Shown piece by piece: positions 41,546 through 56,486 of a stretch of 64,000 nt of DNA. Both the position numbers and the translations under genes were made by a program. Source of the DNA: Globodera rostochiensis (taxonomy: Eukaryota; Nematoda; Chromadorea; Rhabditida; Heteroderidae); NCBI GenBank assembly GCA_018350325.1, contig JAEVLN010000037.1, positions 372,001-436,000 of the forward strand, given 5' to 3'. The notes under the pieces are model-generated. The model worked only from the letters and a program-made list of their open reading frames with translations. It made no database searches and was not told where the DNA came from. Numbering within the stretch: the stretch's first letter is position 1; each line of letters begins with the position of its first letter.

Positions 41546-42371
41546 TTCCACAATATTCCCACACAACGCCTAAAGCTTTTAAATTAAAATTCTCATGCCA
41601 AATAGTAAAAAAATGAGGTTGAATTCCGAACCTCACTAATTGAATTTTTTTTACGACGTGCTTTGCACATTTCCAAAAATATTTTTTAATCAAATTTGTG
41701 TACTATTATTGATTTTAAATGCGAATAAAACCAATTTAAAATTAAATTTCTCTAATTTAATGTGCCCGAGTTTGTGTACTTTTGTGACCAGTGTTTTTGC
41801 CTTTAATTGCATTGCGCGCCAAATTTAATCATGGGATAAATAAAATTTTTGGTGTAATTTGTTTCAAGGCCAATCAAAGACGATAGGCCTAACCTAATCA
41901 ACTTAAAATGTTTTTATGGGTTTGCTAATGAAATCATTCCCCTCATTTTTCTGTTCTATCTTAAGAGTCATTCATTTTCATATTAATACCAAAAAGGCCT
42001 TGTTTTTGTTTTTCTTTCTGTAGTTGTCTATAATTGTTAAGAAAATTCTCCGAAAATATTTTTTTCATTCATTTATGGGACTTCGATTATTTTTCCACAA
42101 AGTGACTCAAGTTCTTCCTAACCATTTTTTCTTCCCAATTGGGTAGAAACAAGGTTCACTATTCAATTGGCCTTCTACTTTTGTATTTTAACATTTTCTC
42201 CGTAAACCTGAACATCGTTACTAAATAATTTTCACCACTTTCTTTAAAATTTTCAAGGGTACTACACCATTTTTTTGTTTTTCTGTTTGTGCACACATTT
42301 TGCAAAGCCTCGGAAAACAAATTTGTGTTGTTTCATTTCTCGACAGATTAGGTCCGCTCCGCCGAATTTGT

Positions 42372-42397
42372 CCCCCCCCCCCCCCCCCCCCCCCCAC
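42372..42397. repeat. 26-base poly-C run
   Basis: Uninterrupted C run. Others occur at about 41177 (C), 45954 (C), 53411 (C) and 53709 (G). Runs of this length are prone to length error in assembly. Confidence 0.9.
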
Positions 42398-42693
42398 TGG
42401 TCTCTTCCAATTCAATTCATTGTTCCGGCCCCCCCGTCTCGGCCCAAATCCATTTTCCATCCATCCATTTTTCTCATCTTTTTGTTTTATTGAAGTGCAT
42501 GTATTTAAACAAATTGTTTGGCCAAAAAAGTGTGACGTATAGAAGGCTAATAAAATAATGGAAGAAAAAAATAAATTTGTTAAAAATAAATTTTTTTATT
42601 TTAAATTTAAGTAAAATGAATCAAAAAATATATCTACCACTCACATTCATAAAAATTTTTTTTCTTGTTCTCAAAAAAATCTTATAATGTGAC

Positions 42694-43341
42694 TAGGGCC
42701 CGGATTTATATTGACTAAAAAACGCAAAATATTGACTAAAAACCCCCAAAATATTGATCAAAAACCCCAAAAAGTGCCAAAATGTGCCAAAAACTGACCA
42801 AATTCAGTCCAATTTTGCATATTCAAAATTCGTTATTTTTTATTAATTTTTCTCTCAGATTAGAAAATGTACTATTTTTCTTTTGTTTTTTTTTTGAAAA
42901 TTTTATAAAAAATATAAATAAAAAAATTTTCAAGGAAAATTTCGATCTTTGGAGTGGATTTTCAAAAAAAAAGTCATTTTTAGGGGTGCATTTTAGTTTG
43001 AAAAAAATTTTGATTTTTAAGGGTACATTTTTCGTTTTAATTGCATTTTTCTTAAGAAATTTTGGGAAAAAGTGCCTGAAATATTGAATTTCTTCAAGAA
43101 TTTTTCGAAAAAATGCCTAAAAATTGCATTTACTCAAGAAAAAATGCCTAAAATATTGATTTATTATGGAAAAATGGCGAAATATTGATTTATTCTCAAA
43201 AAAAGCCAAAATATTGATTTATATTGACTAAAAAAGTCGCTCTAATTCTAAATTTTTTAAAAATGAATGCTATTTCCGGGCTTCTCTCGTCAAACCCTAT
43301 TCGCAAAAAATAGGTTAAAAACCCTGAAAATCCGGGCCCTA
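42694..43341. mobile_element. hAT-type MITE, 648 bp
   Basis: Ends TAGGGCCCGGATTTATATTG and TCCGGGCCCTA, with a degenerate 8-bp duplication (AATGTGAC, AATATTAC; 6 of 8 match). The interior repeats AAAATATTGATTTA and shares GGGTGCATTTT words with 21-577 and 11488-12018, which suggests one superfamily with diverged ends. Confidence 0.7.
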
Positions 43342-44422
43342 AATATTACACTTCTTTTCTCTCCATTACTTTTTTATTCAGTTTCATCGTCTCGCCATTC
43401 TCTTTTTTTCAATAATTTTGTTTCTCAACTTTTTTCTCATTTTTCCTTGCTTACGCAATAATTTTTGGATGAATCGCCCCTTGGGCGTCTTTCGGTGTGC
43501 CAACGCTCAAAACTTAATCATCCCCAACATTTTGTGAGTGTGCGTCAGCCAAACTAAAAAAGTGGGGATGAAAAATGTGTATTATTTGGGACAGTTTGTG
43601 GCCAATGTTGAAAGGAAAGGAGAAAAATTGGCCTGCCTGACAGTGTACAATTGGCGCATATTTAAACTGGCGCCGACATAATATTTTTTTGTCCTAATAA
43701 TCAAAATTTTGTTTATTTGTTTGATTTAAATTTGTAACCTCTTTTATAATGTTGTATACAAAAATTGATACCTCGAACAATTTTTACCGAGATATTTCAA
43801 GATTTTTTAATGATTGCGAATCTCGATCGTTTAAATTTTTTTCGAGATTTTACGAGATTCTCGATCGTAATCTCGATCGGTCCTCAAGTCCGATCTCTAT
43901 TTCAAACACTCTCCTTTGGTTCAAATATTTTAAACATTTTTTACTCACACGCTAAAAATAATATACATTTTTAAAATAAATCTTTTTATCATCACACATT
44001 GTACATAAACATTCCCACAAATATTCGCACAATGAAAAATGCAAATGAGGGAATAGGAGGACACTTTTAAAGGTTTCCAAATGGAAATTTTGCAGCATAA
44101 GACTCGGGAGGAAGGAGCAAAAATTCAACAATTCTTAACTGTTGAAATAATTGGGGACAGCTGTCGGGGCCGGAGGGGCAGAATTCCTTTATAAAAAGAG
44201 GTGAAAGATTGAAATTTTATGGTGAAGGACCGGAGAGGAACGAACGTCTTCAAAGACCAGAGATGAGCGCCTCCCACACTTTTTTTTTGAAAGCAAGTTG
44301 AACAATTTGTTCAGATTTACTTTTAAACGAACTTAAATACTACTTTTTTTTGTTGTTAATTTTGTATTTAAAAATTTTCTAGGTTGTTTTGTTATCCAGT
44401 TTTTAAGCCCGATACTTGAGAG

Positions 44423-44627
44423 TAGGGTAGCACGGGACCGGGAACAGTACTGAAATGTTTTGTTTTTTCCATTTTGGTACTGTAATTTTGGTCCCGGTTT
44501 TTCAAAATTACAAGTTCTACAATTTTTATTTTTCTTTATTTTTGTCCCTTACAAATTAGTCCCGAGTTTTTGACCTGGTCCGGCCCTCGGGTTTTCCCAA
44601 AAGTCGTCCCCGTCCCGTGCTACCCCA
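44423..44627. mobile_element. MITE-like element, 205 bp
   Basis: Ends TAGGGTAGCACGGGAC and GTCCCGTGCTACCCCA. The TAGGG terminus resembles the hAT-type elements, but no 8-bp duplication is recognisable. Confidence 0.6.
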
Positions 44628-45010
44628 TATACTTGATGTCTCGTGACTGAATCTTGACATAGACGGGACTGCTTAACTTTTAGTCAAACATTTAAAAAAA
44701 ATGTATTATTTGTCACGGATAGAGTAAAGCAAGTTTTCCAAGGCATTTTGGAAGGCCCTCAACTTCAAAAAGGAGGACGCATAACATTCCCTCGAGGGCA
44801 CAAAGAGGTCGAAAATTGGCCCGAGCGGAGTTTGATGTGATGGCATTCCCCTCCCCCATACTCCCGACTCAATTATGTGTTTGATTGTGCTCGACGAAAG
44901 AGATTATCGCCCCATACCAACCACATCGCATACAACGCTTTTGTGCCATCTTTTAAAGGATTATTTTGCTAAAAAACAGCTTTATCCCCAGACTCTTTTA
45001 TCAATCATCT

Positions 45011-45478
45011 TTTTGAATTACACAAAAATAAGTCAAAATTTCAAAACAAAAAACGATTAATAAGCTTTACTTTAGTATTAAAAAATTAAAAAGGTTTCTA
45101 GTAGTTCCTTCCTTCCTAAACTCTTTTTTATGTATAATTTTAAACTTCTATTTTATTTTACCTATTTTTGAATTACACAAAAATAAGTCAAAATTTCAAA
45201 ACAAAAAACGATTAATAAGCTTTACTTTAGTATTAAAAAATTACAAAGGTTTCTAGTAGTTCCTTTCTTCCTAAACTCTTTTTTATATATAATTTTAAAC
45301 TTCTGTTTTATTTTTACCTATTTTTGAATTACACAAAAATAAGTCAAAATTTCAAAACAAAAAACGATTAATAAGCTTTACTTTAGTATTAAAAAATTAC
45401 AAAGGTTTCTAGTAGTTCCTTCCTTCCTAAACTCTTTTTTATATATATTTTAAACTTCTGTTTTATTTTTACCTATTT
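45011..45478. repeat. 155-bp tandem repeat, three copies
   Basis: Units start at 45011, 45166 and 45322 with TTTTGAATTACACAAAAATA and differ by only a few bases. Confidence 0.92.
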
Positions 45479-48400
45479 TCTTTTTCCACTAGCGTTTCTT
45501 TTTGTTTATGACCACCGTTTGCGCTCCCGACGCGCAGTAAAGTGAATTTTTTGATGTCAAAATGCATTTATATCCCTCCCCAGTTTCTCTACCTTTTTGC
45601 CCCCCCCCCCATTAAACGACCTTTCGACGAAGTAAAAATTTACGGTTTAATGTCCGTCCGTCCGTTCATTACTAATTCAGCAAATGAATGCGCCCCCGAC
45701 AACAGTCTGTCACCTTTAAATATTGTGTAATATTCGTTCGTTCATGCTCGGGGGTGAACGCGCGCGCATTTTGGCGAAAAAATTTTTGATTAAATTATTT
45801 TACCGTAAAAATATTATATTAAACTTTTTAATCATTTTGAATTGAAGTGTTTAAGGGAAAACAAACCTATAAGAAAAATATAGCCAAACATTTTATTGCC
45901 AAATTTGAGAGTCCGACTTAAATTCTTCCCATCAGCCCAATTAAATTTCTTTACCCCCCCCCCCCCCCTCCCCAAATAACCTGTCCTTTCTCAACAATTT
46001 GCCCAATTTTTTACCCACACAACAAGTGTTCCCCCCTCTCACAAATTGCATCGACATTTAAAAGCCCTGCTGGTCTCTCACTTTGAGATTATCATCTATT
46101 TTCGCCAAATCGCACAAAATAGCGATTAAATGTTTGCATATATTGATAATATCGGCATTTTTTATGTTGTTCCAATGTTTGAACTTTTCAATTCGAATTT
46201 GTTCATTATAACAATTATTCGACTCTCGAATTTGTCGAGAGTCCAGTTTTTGATTTTGTCTGTAAACAAACTGTTGAAAAGGGCACTTTCATAATTGGCA
46301 TAACAATCATTATTTGGCACAACTCATTATTTTGTTTTTCTGTTTTTTTTTTGTGATGAATTACTACAATTTTTTATGCATAGGAAAGCACTTCCCCACC
46401 GACCCGACTCTGTCGTTGCCCCGTCGTCTCGCTGACTTGTTAATTGCCACTTCGTTTTAAAATTGCTTTGTGCATAAAACTTTAATACTTTTTATGGGAT
46501 GTATTAAATTTAACAAAATTACGATTTTCGTTTTATGAGAATCTGAGCTTTAAAGATTTCAAAACACTAAGCACTAATACAATGTAAAAATTTCTACCAT
46601 GTAATGGAAGCTTATTCTGGTTTAAAAAATTGTTTACAAACTTTCGTAGCTTCTCGAATTGATTTTATACTCCGTGATAAGCATGTACATATTGTTCAAG
46701 ATGTTTTCGAATTTATTGTGTTCAAATCTTAAAAACATTTAAAAATTGCAATTTTGTTGTGCCATAACTATGCGCATTTTTATTATCTCGGCATTATCTG
46801 CATAATACACCTCTATATTAATGCGATTTTCCAAATGGCCAATTTTTCATTTTCATTGCATAAACATAAAGTGCCAATTTTAAAATGGCATCCCGTTTAT
46901 CCTGCCCATTTAAAATTTAAATCGCACAATGCATTTAAGTTCGACACTTTATCGCGATAAATTTGTCGAAATACTCCAATATATTTGTATATTAATTTAA
47001 AAATAAATAAATAAATACATAAACGTTGATTTTTAATGGTTTTTCAATTTGCGCATTTCGCACATCGATCATTATGAAAAAAAGTATTTCTGCGCTCCTT
47101 TCGCCCAATTGTAATTTTGCGACATTTTTCTTCCGATAAAAACTTTTCCATCGTAGGAAACTCGTATTTGTAGAACTTTCCACAGAAACTACGAGAAAAA
47201 TGTCTTCTCCGGGTACACGCTAAATTCAAAGATTAAACATCAACTCCAATATGGCACTTTTAATCTTTTGTTTTTGCCATGCATTTGACAATTCAATTTC
47301 TTAACACTGACAATTCAATCTTTTTTTTAAATCAAATCCAAGGATTAAACAAGAAAAATCAGCTTATGCCAAGAATTAGACCCCTCAATAAACACTGAGC
47401 TCAATTCTGAAAAAAAAGATTATTATCCCCATCCTAATTAGCTAAAACTAGCCGTGACACCAAAATACAATTTTCTAAAAATAATGTTTTTATACTACAA
47501 TATTTGCCAAAACATGCCACGGGCTCTTTGACGTCACGATGAATTACAGTAATTCTTCAAAAAATTGTTAAAAAATTATTTAAATAATTCTTGAAACAAA
47601 AATTATAGACTAAAAGGTGATTTAATTAGGTCTATAATAAGAAAAAAATCACACAATATTTAATTGTCAATAAAAATATACATGACTAACTTAATTCTAG
47701 AAAACATCAGCCTCAATTTGCATAAAACATCTGTCAATTATCGCCTAAGCCATCTTGTCTTTTACACAATTTGCATTTTTAAATGTGATTATCTCTCATT
47801 CTTTCAACTGCCCCCATTAAAAATTTTATATTATCATATACTGTATAAATAAAATACCGTACCCATACTCTTTCTGCCTACCTTTTTAAATTCCTTTCTG
47901 ATTTCTTTTCTTGATATTTATTCTACTCTACTCAGTCAATGTTTTTTTAAACAGAAAGTCACTACTATCATTTCTTTTGCATTCAAAAATGACTTACAAT
48001 TTTTAAAATCATTGAAAATTTGTTTTTTAATTACCTATTTGTTTATCCGCTTTTTCATCGCCATCCCATACGATTTATTCCCCAACCTCTTTCCAATTGT
48101 CCGTCCCCTTTTTTGTTTGTTAAACAAACACACCGAACACACGCAATTTCAGTAATTTATATGTAGAGGTAAAAATCGGACTAACATTTAAACCTTGAGT
48201 CAATAATACAATTCTCTTAAATCTTCATATTTATGCCACTAAATAATCTTTGATCTTTTATCTCACCTACCTATCTTCCCGGAAAATGCCATCCCCGAAG
48301 AAATGCCATTCCTGGCATGCCGTCTCCAAAAATAAATTGCAAATCAATTCGAGAAATACCGTGCTTGAAAGGACTGGCACATCCATGACATTCTGTCCCT

Positions 48401-49874
48401 GAAAACCCCCCAGGCGCCATGGTATGCCGTTCCCGAGCGTTGCTCAATGCCGACCTCAACATGTCACCCCTGACCCAAAAACCCTTGTCCATGGCATGCC
48501 CCCGACAAAACACGGGCCCTCAAAACAAAATGTTGGTCCCTACTAAGAAATGCCATGCCGAAGTCCACACTTTTGAACCTCAGCCAAGACAACCAGACAT
48601 TTCCAGCCTCCCATACCATAACCAAACTGCCGGTTACTCACTGCCGCCAAACTCTTTATTAATCAGTCAGTGTTGGCAACGTCGCACCCCCTTCACATTC
48701 TCGCCCCCCCCCTTTTCGCTGATTTGTGAGAGAAGGATGCGAGGCACAAGGTCGTCACAATAATATAAAACATATTGTCACTAAGGTTGGTTGGTTTATG
48801 TCTGAAAATTCCTCGTTTAACCAACATTGAACCGTAAAAGAAATGTTAGATACCTAATTTATTTTAAACCGAACCAAAACATCAATTTGAACCACACAAG
48901 TTCGTTGACAGTTAAATTTATTAATAAATATTTACCATAAGGTATTTAATATATATTTTATTTAAACAAAAAAAGGTTAGGTCGGATCATATCGCCCATT
49001 TGCCCTAAACGCCTCCGCCATCCGCTTTGTTAAAAGTTCCCTTTATTTACACACTTTTTGACGGTTGGAAAACATTTGCCCCCGCCTCTCAAAAAAAAAT
49101 TCTTTCTCCGAAAAGCACATTATTTGTTTTTGTGCTTGAGTGTTTGCCGAATGGCTTTTTTGAGAAATGCCATTGGACGAGGAAGCACACAGACAAAGGC
49201 ATGCAAACTTTTCATGAACACTCACTCCTTTAATAAGCCCCCAAATGCAATTTGTGACATAAAAGCCCCCAAGGGGACAATTATTTATAATCCATTTATA
49301 TCATTATGAATGCAACAAAAATGCAGAGCAAAACTCACTCAAATATTCATATGAGCCTCATTTAAATAAAAATGTTAGTTGAACTTTAAAAAAGATTTTG
49401 ACAGAAATTCTAAGAGGCCAAAAAAATCACTAACCCTAAGATTTGATAATACAAATATTATACCAGATTCCAAAACCAAAATTTAAAAAAATGTAATCAA
49501 TCAATCCCTGCGCCCTTGAGAGGTAATTAATTATATTTATTTATGATGCATAAATCACAGACATATGTACCAGGGATGGTCGGAATTCCGATTTCCGACT
49601 TTCCGAAATTTTTTAGGTCGTCGATTAAAAATTAATTCCATCTATGTAGTAATCTCTTTCTCACCATATTAATTTCGTTTATTGCCATTTTTGTGCAAAA
49701 ATGCATTTTTGAACAAACTACGGACAAAATTTTGTGTCATCATTTTTTACAATTGTGTCAAGAGCGAACGAGAATCCTATGCACCGAACGAAGATCATCG
49801 ACCTTGGTAGAAGACTGTTTAATGGGAAGAGCGGGACTTTCGGGACCCGGGAGGGGGGGGGGGACTGCTGAGAG

Positions 49875-50223
49875 ACCAGGGGCCTGCTGGTGCTCGTCTT
49901 CGGGTTAAGTGCTAACCCCGGGTTAAACATAGCAGGACTTTTTAGTTTTAAAAATCGGCAAAGTTTTTATAAACAAGATCGATAATTTTTAAAAAAAATT
50001 ATTAAAAATTTTAAGGTCTCACTTAGAATTGAGTTTTAAAATCATCTTAATTTATTTAAACATATTTTCAAATTATTTGATTTGTTTTAAATAATTAAAA
50101 ATTTCCCAAAATAAGAGTAAAAATTGAAGGGGAGAAGGGACTACTAAACCCGGGTTTATTTAACCCGGGTTTAGCCGTTAATCCGTGTTAACTTAACCCG
50201 AAGACGAGCACCAGGCCCCTGGT
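49875..50223. mobile_element. MITE-like element with about 33-bp inverted ends
   Basis: The left end reads ACCAGGGGCCTGCTGGTGCT and the right end is its complement with one change. Inner inverted CCCGGGTTAA words add to the fold. Length 349 bp, no target duplication seen. Confidence 0.65.
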
Positions 50224-51481
50224 TCCTTAAAAACATACCGTGATCGATCAAAAATTTTTATGGGCTGTGGTTTACCGATCGAGACACAACAACGGTTTTG
50301 AAAGTTTCCTGTTAAAAAAGTGCTTTTTGATTACTTAAACTTTTTGAGCATATACTTTCAATTATTGCGAAATAAGCAACCAATGTCCCGACCCTCGTCG
50401 CATTTTGTTGAATTCATTTGTTGATACTGAGCAAATAGTTGGATGCCAAACCCATTTTCGTGGCCAAGCAATTTTCGAAGCCTCTTCACCGCGTTTATTT
50501 GCCTAGGACAAATTTTTTGTTGTCTTATTTGCGAATTTTGCATAGGCTGCGTAAACTCATTTTTGTCAGCCGTAAATTTGATGACAAAAGCTGTGAAAAT
50601 TTTCGTTGTGAAAATTTGGTTTCAATGACCAAATAAATCATCAGAAGTTTGCACTTTTTATTGGAGAGAATTCTGGTTGAGCTTGCCTATTTCGTAAAGT
50701 TTATTTGCTCTAAATTTAAAATCCTACTTTTTTGAAACCGACTTCGAAATATTTAAATTTTTTATCTATTTCCAATTTTAAATTTTTACCAATTTTTTAA
50801 GTATTTTTTGAGGTCATTTTACTATTCTTCTTCCTTTTTTTGAATCCCAAAATTTTCCTAGTTTTTCATAAGGGCTTAAAACTTTGGCTCGGCCAGTCTT
50901 GATCTTTGATCTGTCTCTTTTATGTTCAAAATAAAATTATATTATAATATTTTATTGCTCTTTATAAAAGTTGTGTTTTAATGTCATATTAATCATTCAT
51001 GTTCATTCCATTAACGCCCGATATGTTTATTCAAATTTTGTGTTCGAGTGAAAAAAAGGCCATCGCGTGATTTGCATACCAAATTGCTGCTCAAACTCAC
51101 CATCCGAGCACAGCGAAAATCAATTGGTTGTGCCCCCCGCAAAGCAACAAAAAAAAATTTGATAAGAAAATTGTGGACCCACCATTGCCTTTATCTGATT
51201 TCTTTTCTCCATTCTCTGAGAGTGACGAAGCTTTTAATCTTAATTTTATTATTTTTATTTATTAAATTGCTTTTTAAATATCTTAAATTATTAACAAATG
51301 TTTCATTGATGATTTATTGTAAGCGGCCTGGGACTACAAAGATTCCAGCCGCTTAAACATCAAAACTAATATTTTCCCGGAAGGCAGCTTATCCCTAGTT
51401 TCTATCCACGTCACCATTTGAGTTTTATACCCACGGGGGTACGCAAACATCGGGCCAATTTTGTGCAAACGACGCACATTC

Positions 51482-51810
51482 ACACCGAATTTACCATTTA
51501 CATATTTTGTCCAATTTTTAAGGACTCCCGAAATTTCAATTTTGTTAAATAAATATTAGAAAAATCTATCACACCGAACTTTACCATTTACATATTTTGT
51601 CCAATTTTTAAGGACTCCCGAAATTTCAATTTTGTTAAATAAATATTAGAAAAATCTATCACACCGAACTTTACCATTTACATATTTTGTCCAATTTTTT
51701 AAGGGCTACCGAAATTTCAATTTTGTTAATAAATATTAGAAAAATCTATCACTACGAATTTACCATTTACATATTTTGTTCAATTTTTTAAGGGCTACCG
51801 AAATTTCTCT
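51482..51810. repeat. 90-bp tandem repeat, about four copies
   Basis: Units begin ACACCGAATTTACCATTTAC and contain ATATTTTGTCCAATTTTTAA. Copies start at about 51482, 51571, 51661 and 51750; the last one is partial. Confidence 0.88.
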
Positions 51811-54800
51811 AAAATGTCATTCAATCAAAAAAGATAAGCCAACCATCAAAAATTAATAAAACATTATCAATTAATATTTGTCCACATATTTACGAGCATT
51901 TTAATCGCCAAATTAATTCTTCCTCAATGGTCTTTTCAATAACTGCCGACGTTAATGAAATTTTGCTTATCTCTTGCGGTTTTCACCGTCTGTCTGTCCC
52001 ACTACACTTCTCCCGCCTTAAATGATGCAAAATCCGAAATTCTCGACAAAATATTAGTGGCAACGATTAAACCCCCTGCTGGCGGGAATGGCCGTGATGG
52101 TTGTGGGCGGGGAGGGGAGGGGGGAGGATTAATGTCTTTCGAGCAAGACAATTAACGGATTGGTGACGCCCACGGGGACGACGGACTCACACCACTAACT
52201 CCATTTCCACATTCCGGACAAACAAATCCCTCTTCTTACGCGCGGCACCCATTATTCATCAAAATCAAAAATAATCCATCCCCGCACACATTTATGCCCA
52301 TTTTTGAGTAACGATGCGACTCGGCACTTTGTGCACTTAAAAAGCATTATATTTTGGAGCTATTTGTAGGATAAAATTCTTTTAATTAAAAACATAAGTT
52401 TAAAAAAATAAAAATTTTACTCAAATAATTGAACAGATAAAATGCTTTTTTTCTTGATCTTCTTCTATTTTAATCTACCAAAAAAGGGGAGATTTTTATT
52501 TCGACAAAAAAAAGAGATTTTATTTCGAGTTACTTGGTTTCTCGAAAAATGACAAAACTACATAGTTCACATCTATGCATGCATCTTACTTTTTAGCTAG
52601 ATGCGAAAAATTATAAACTGATTCAAAATTTTTTAAGTTTTTCGGCTCGTCAAAATCTTTTTTATCGTACTACTAATTTGGTACAGAAAATCCGGTCCAA
52701 AAAATGTTGATAAAAAGTTAATTACGTTTTATTCCCTCGCTTGAAAGTGTCATTATTTATTATCAAATTAATTAGTGAATGATTTCTTGACAAAGTCCCA
52801 CAAAATTCACTGTTTAATGTCTCCTTCCACGCCCGAAATTATTTTGGGGGCCCTCCAATTAATCCCCCCGCTGCGGGGGGCTCTCCTTTCATTTTGTGTG
52901 TAATTTTCCGTCGAGAATAACAATGAAACGGGAGAATTTATTACACCCCTGGGGGGCGGAATTTTGCGATCTCTCCCTCTCAAGGGCCCAGATCACACGG
53001 GAAAAGCTACAAATTTTTAAAATGTTTTTAATGATTTAAAAAATTCCTTAAAAGTTGAATATCGGATTTAAGCATCAATAGTGTGTCCGATCAATTCACC
53101 CACTCAGATTATTATCCATCACCCCTTCCCCACGTTTTCACTGATCAAACATTTTTTCAAAAACATCAAAAATTTCGCTTCCGCTCCGAATACAAGCCAA
53201 AACTTCCCGAATCCCCTCGACGTCTCTTAGGCCTAAGCTAAGCTTAATTTTAGCTTCAGTACTGGACTGAATCGGCACTCAGAGTGGGATTCGGACCGGG
53301 TAGCCAAAAATGTTTATATTTGGGATTGGCACTCAAAACTGATTGGTGCTCAATTGTCCTGCGCTGTCCGTATCCGCGTCCGTCACTAATAAATTATTAC
53401 ACTTACATCTTCCCCCCCCCCCCCCCCCCTACACATATTGCTTCAGTTGCGCAATGAACAAAAAAAAGGGGAAATTTTTATATTTTCCACATTTAATTCT
53501 CTCGATAAGGGGGAGGAGGGGCAGGAAATTTTGGGAAATATGGTCGGAAGGGGGGAGCAATTTCGTCCAATTTTTCAAAAAAAAAAAATCAGGTTTTTTC
53601 TCATCACTCATTCGCATCCACCAACCATTCTACAACATCCAAACTATATAATATATGACATAAATCTCACGGAATCCGCCCCCTCACTGCGCGTACACTT
53701 CGCACGGGGCGGGGGGGGGGGGGGGGGTTGGGAGAAAAGTTTAAAATTTTTGTAGAGAAAATGGCAGATATTTAAGGGACGAAACGATTTTTTGCGGAGT
53801 GTTTGTGTAACATTTTCAGCATCATTACCTCATCATCGTCGTCATCAGTACAGCCCCCACCTACATCGTCATAATAGGAGCATTTTATATTTTTCTAAAG
53901 TACGCTTAAGGCACAAAATGTGCTTTTATTTATAGGTACCAGGTTTTTTTCCTGACAAAAACTTTTGAGGACCTCATTTTTTAAGACAGTCTCAAAATTT
54001 TTAAAAAATCGAGACGCAAGTACGAGATAAGGACAGGGGTGTCATAAGTCCAAAGTAAAATAAAGGGCATGATATAAAAAATTAAAGATTTTGCAGGTCA
54101 TAAAGGACACATTTTTTAACAATTTATTCATGAGAATGTGCCCACTTGAAACTTTTTTTTCCAATGAATTTTTTTTTCTAAGCAGCAGTTTGTGCTTCGC
54201 GTGGCATTCAAAATGCATTGTGGTAATTTTTGAAGCTCTTTAGTGAATTTTTTATTAAGAAAATAGCTCTAAAATTTTTGAATTTTGGATAAGAATGAGA
54301 AAATATTGTTACATTTTGGACAATTTTAAGCAAAAATTCTAAGAAAATTCAAAAGGCTTATATTCAAGTCTTAACATTGAGACTCTTGAACACCCCAATG
54401 ATCATTTTTTCCGTTTTTATGTTTATACGAAAAAATTTTTTAAACAATCTTACACTTTTTAGTCTGTTTATGCATTTTTTCCTTTTATGCCATATTATGT
54501 GTAAGCCATTTTATTTAATTTTTTTAATCGACACAATTGGTCCTCTAATAAATATACTCCCTAAATTAATTCATAAATTTTGCGCAGTATGACTCCAAAA
54601 TTGTACGCTTTACACATAAATGCTCATATTAATTAATTAAGTAATTATATTACTGCCACCAAAACTTAAAATAAAAAAATTTTCAAAAATAAACCCCCAA
54701 GGCATAGCAAAAAAAAATATAAAAAAGTTTTTGCCAAAAATTCAAAAAATGAAAATTCCCATGAATGTACAGAGACGACTTAAACCTATTAAAATTACTT

Positions 54801-56159
54801 TCATTGACTAAAATAAATTCCGCGTAAATTTGTCAATGAAAAAATAAAACTTCCGAAGGGTAGAGGACTGCTGACAGTAACCCTGATAAAAAATATATGA
54901 GCATCTCTCTGACAGCCGATCACCAAATTAATCAATTTGTGACAGCCCGATCAAAACATCGCAAAAATGAAAAAATATTTGCGCTCATTGAGTCAATGTC
55001 ATTTATGTAACCTCCAAATCAAACGAATTTGTATCTTCTTTTACGAGTCAAAAAATTCTAAAAAAATTCAGAACCCGATCAGTTGTTCACTCCGAACTGG
55101 TTTGACTTTCAAAACTTTCTACAGGATTTGATCTTAGACAAAAATTATATGTTTTTTTATAGAATTTAGACAAAATAAAATAAAATTTGATCACCACCCG
55201 CCCGTTGTTATTTCAAAAAACATAAATTGGCCAATGACGTCGATCATTCCGTTCACATTGCACAAATAAAATTATCTTAACAATTTGCCGATTTTGCCTT
55301 TTAAAATAAAAGTATTGATACCTTTTTTGTCACGAATTCCTTTCCTTACACTTTATCAGTCCCATGATAATTTTTGTTTTTCGCATGAACCTCTTATCTA
55401 TCAGAGCTGAAATTAATTAGGTCCATCAAAAATTCATTAAAAATTGACTGACGACTTTAGAATTGATCGATTTTCCAATAAAAACTTGAGAATTCAAAAC
55501 CATATGCTTAATGCTTAAATTAAAAAACACATAAATAATTTAAATAATCTAAGTGTGATAATTTGTATTAAATCACTGAAATTTAAAATATATTTAATGA
55601 TTTTTAAAGCGCAAAAGTTTGTTTGATCATTGGTCTTTTTTGCTAATGACCAAAATTAAAAGATGACATCTACGGATTAGGAGCTTTAAAGCTGCTTTTA
55701 AATCCTTAGGCCTTCAATCAAACAATAGTCATGCTCATTGTGTGAAAGTTTTCCGAAGGAAACTTCGGACTAAATTGTACACTTCCAAATAAATGTACTA
55801 AAATAAACTTAAATTTATTAAACCGTTTAATCGATTCACTTTATTTAGCTTAGAAGCGGAGCTTACACAGGCGTTGGCATTTTGTAACATCAAATAACTG
55901 GGCTCAACATTTAAAAGTTCTTTGAAAATGCCAACACAAATCCATCCCATCCAAGTGTAAATTTATTATCATATTCATCATACATCACATCCCCTGAGGA
56001 AGGGATTCTCGGCACACCGATGCCAATCTTTTGACCATAATTCCTCTCGTCGGCTAATCCCTATGCTAATCCCGAACAACAAAAAAAAAGCATAAAAGTC
56101 TCCCATATCACCCATGCAAGAAAGAACATTCATCTAATTGCGAAAAAAAAAATCGCTAA

Positions 56160-56298
56160 AATTCAAATTAATTCCAACGAAAATCTCGAGAAGAATATTT
56201 AATTTTGTTCCGGGAATCAGAAATGATAAAATTCCAAATTAATTCCAACGAAAAAAATCCCGAGAAGAATATTTAATTTTGTTCCGGGAATCAGAAAT
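56160..56298. repeat. 70-bp tandem duplication
   Basis: Two copies of a unit containing AAATTAATTCCAACGAAAA and TTTGTTCCGGGAATCAGAAA, just upstream of the Gln-rich gene. Confidence 0.8.
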
Positions 56299-56486
56299 GA
56301 ACTGAATTTTATCGCGCAAATTCAAACCAATACGGAGGGCTCATTTAGTTTACTATTAATTCTAAATTGTTTTTTAATTTAATTTTTTTAGATTTACTCA
56401 AAAAGCATGCGCCATCAACGACAGAATCTTTTTCGTTGATTTGAATTGACAACCTTTTATTCTTCAGCCTTTTGTGCCATTGTGTG

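Larger units (their letters stand above)
41180..56486. other. 15-kb stretch without a recognised gene
   Basis: AT-rich sequence with many homopolymers, MITEs (42694, 44423, 49875) and tandem repeats (41371, 45011, 51482, 56160), listed separately. Short open frames occur throughout but none has a domain, biased composition or matching splice ends. It may be intergenic or hold the long 5' introns of the Gln-rich gene at 56487. Confidence 0.5.

Noticed and set aside
48271..48763. ORFs with repeated TGCCATNCC words
   Set aside because: Both strands are open because of a degenerate short repeat; no domain or conserved segment is visible.
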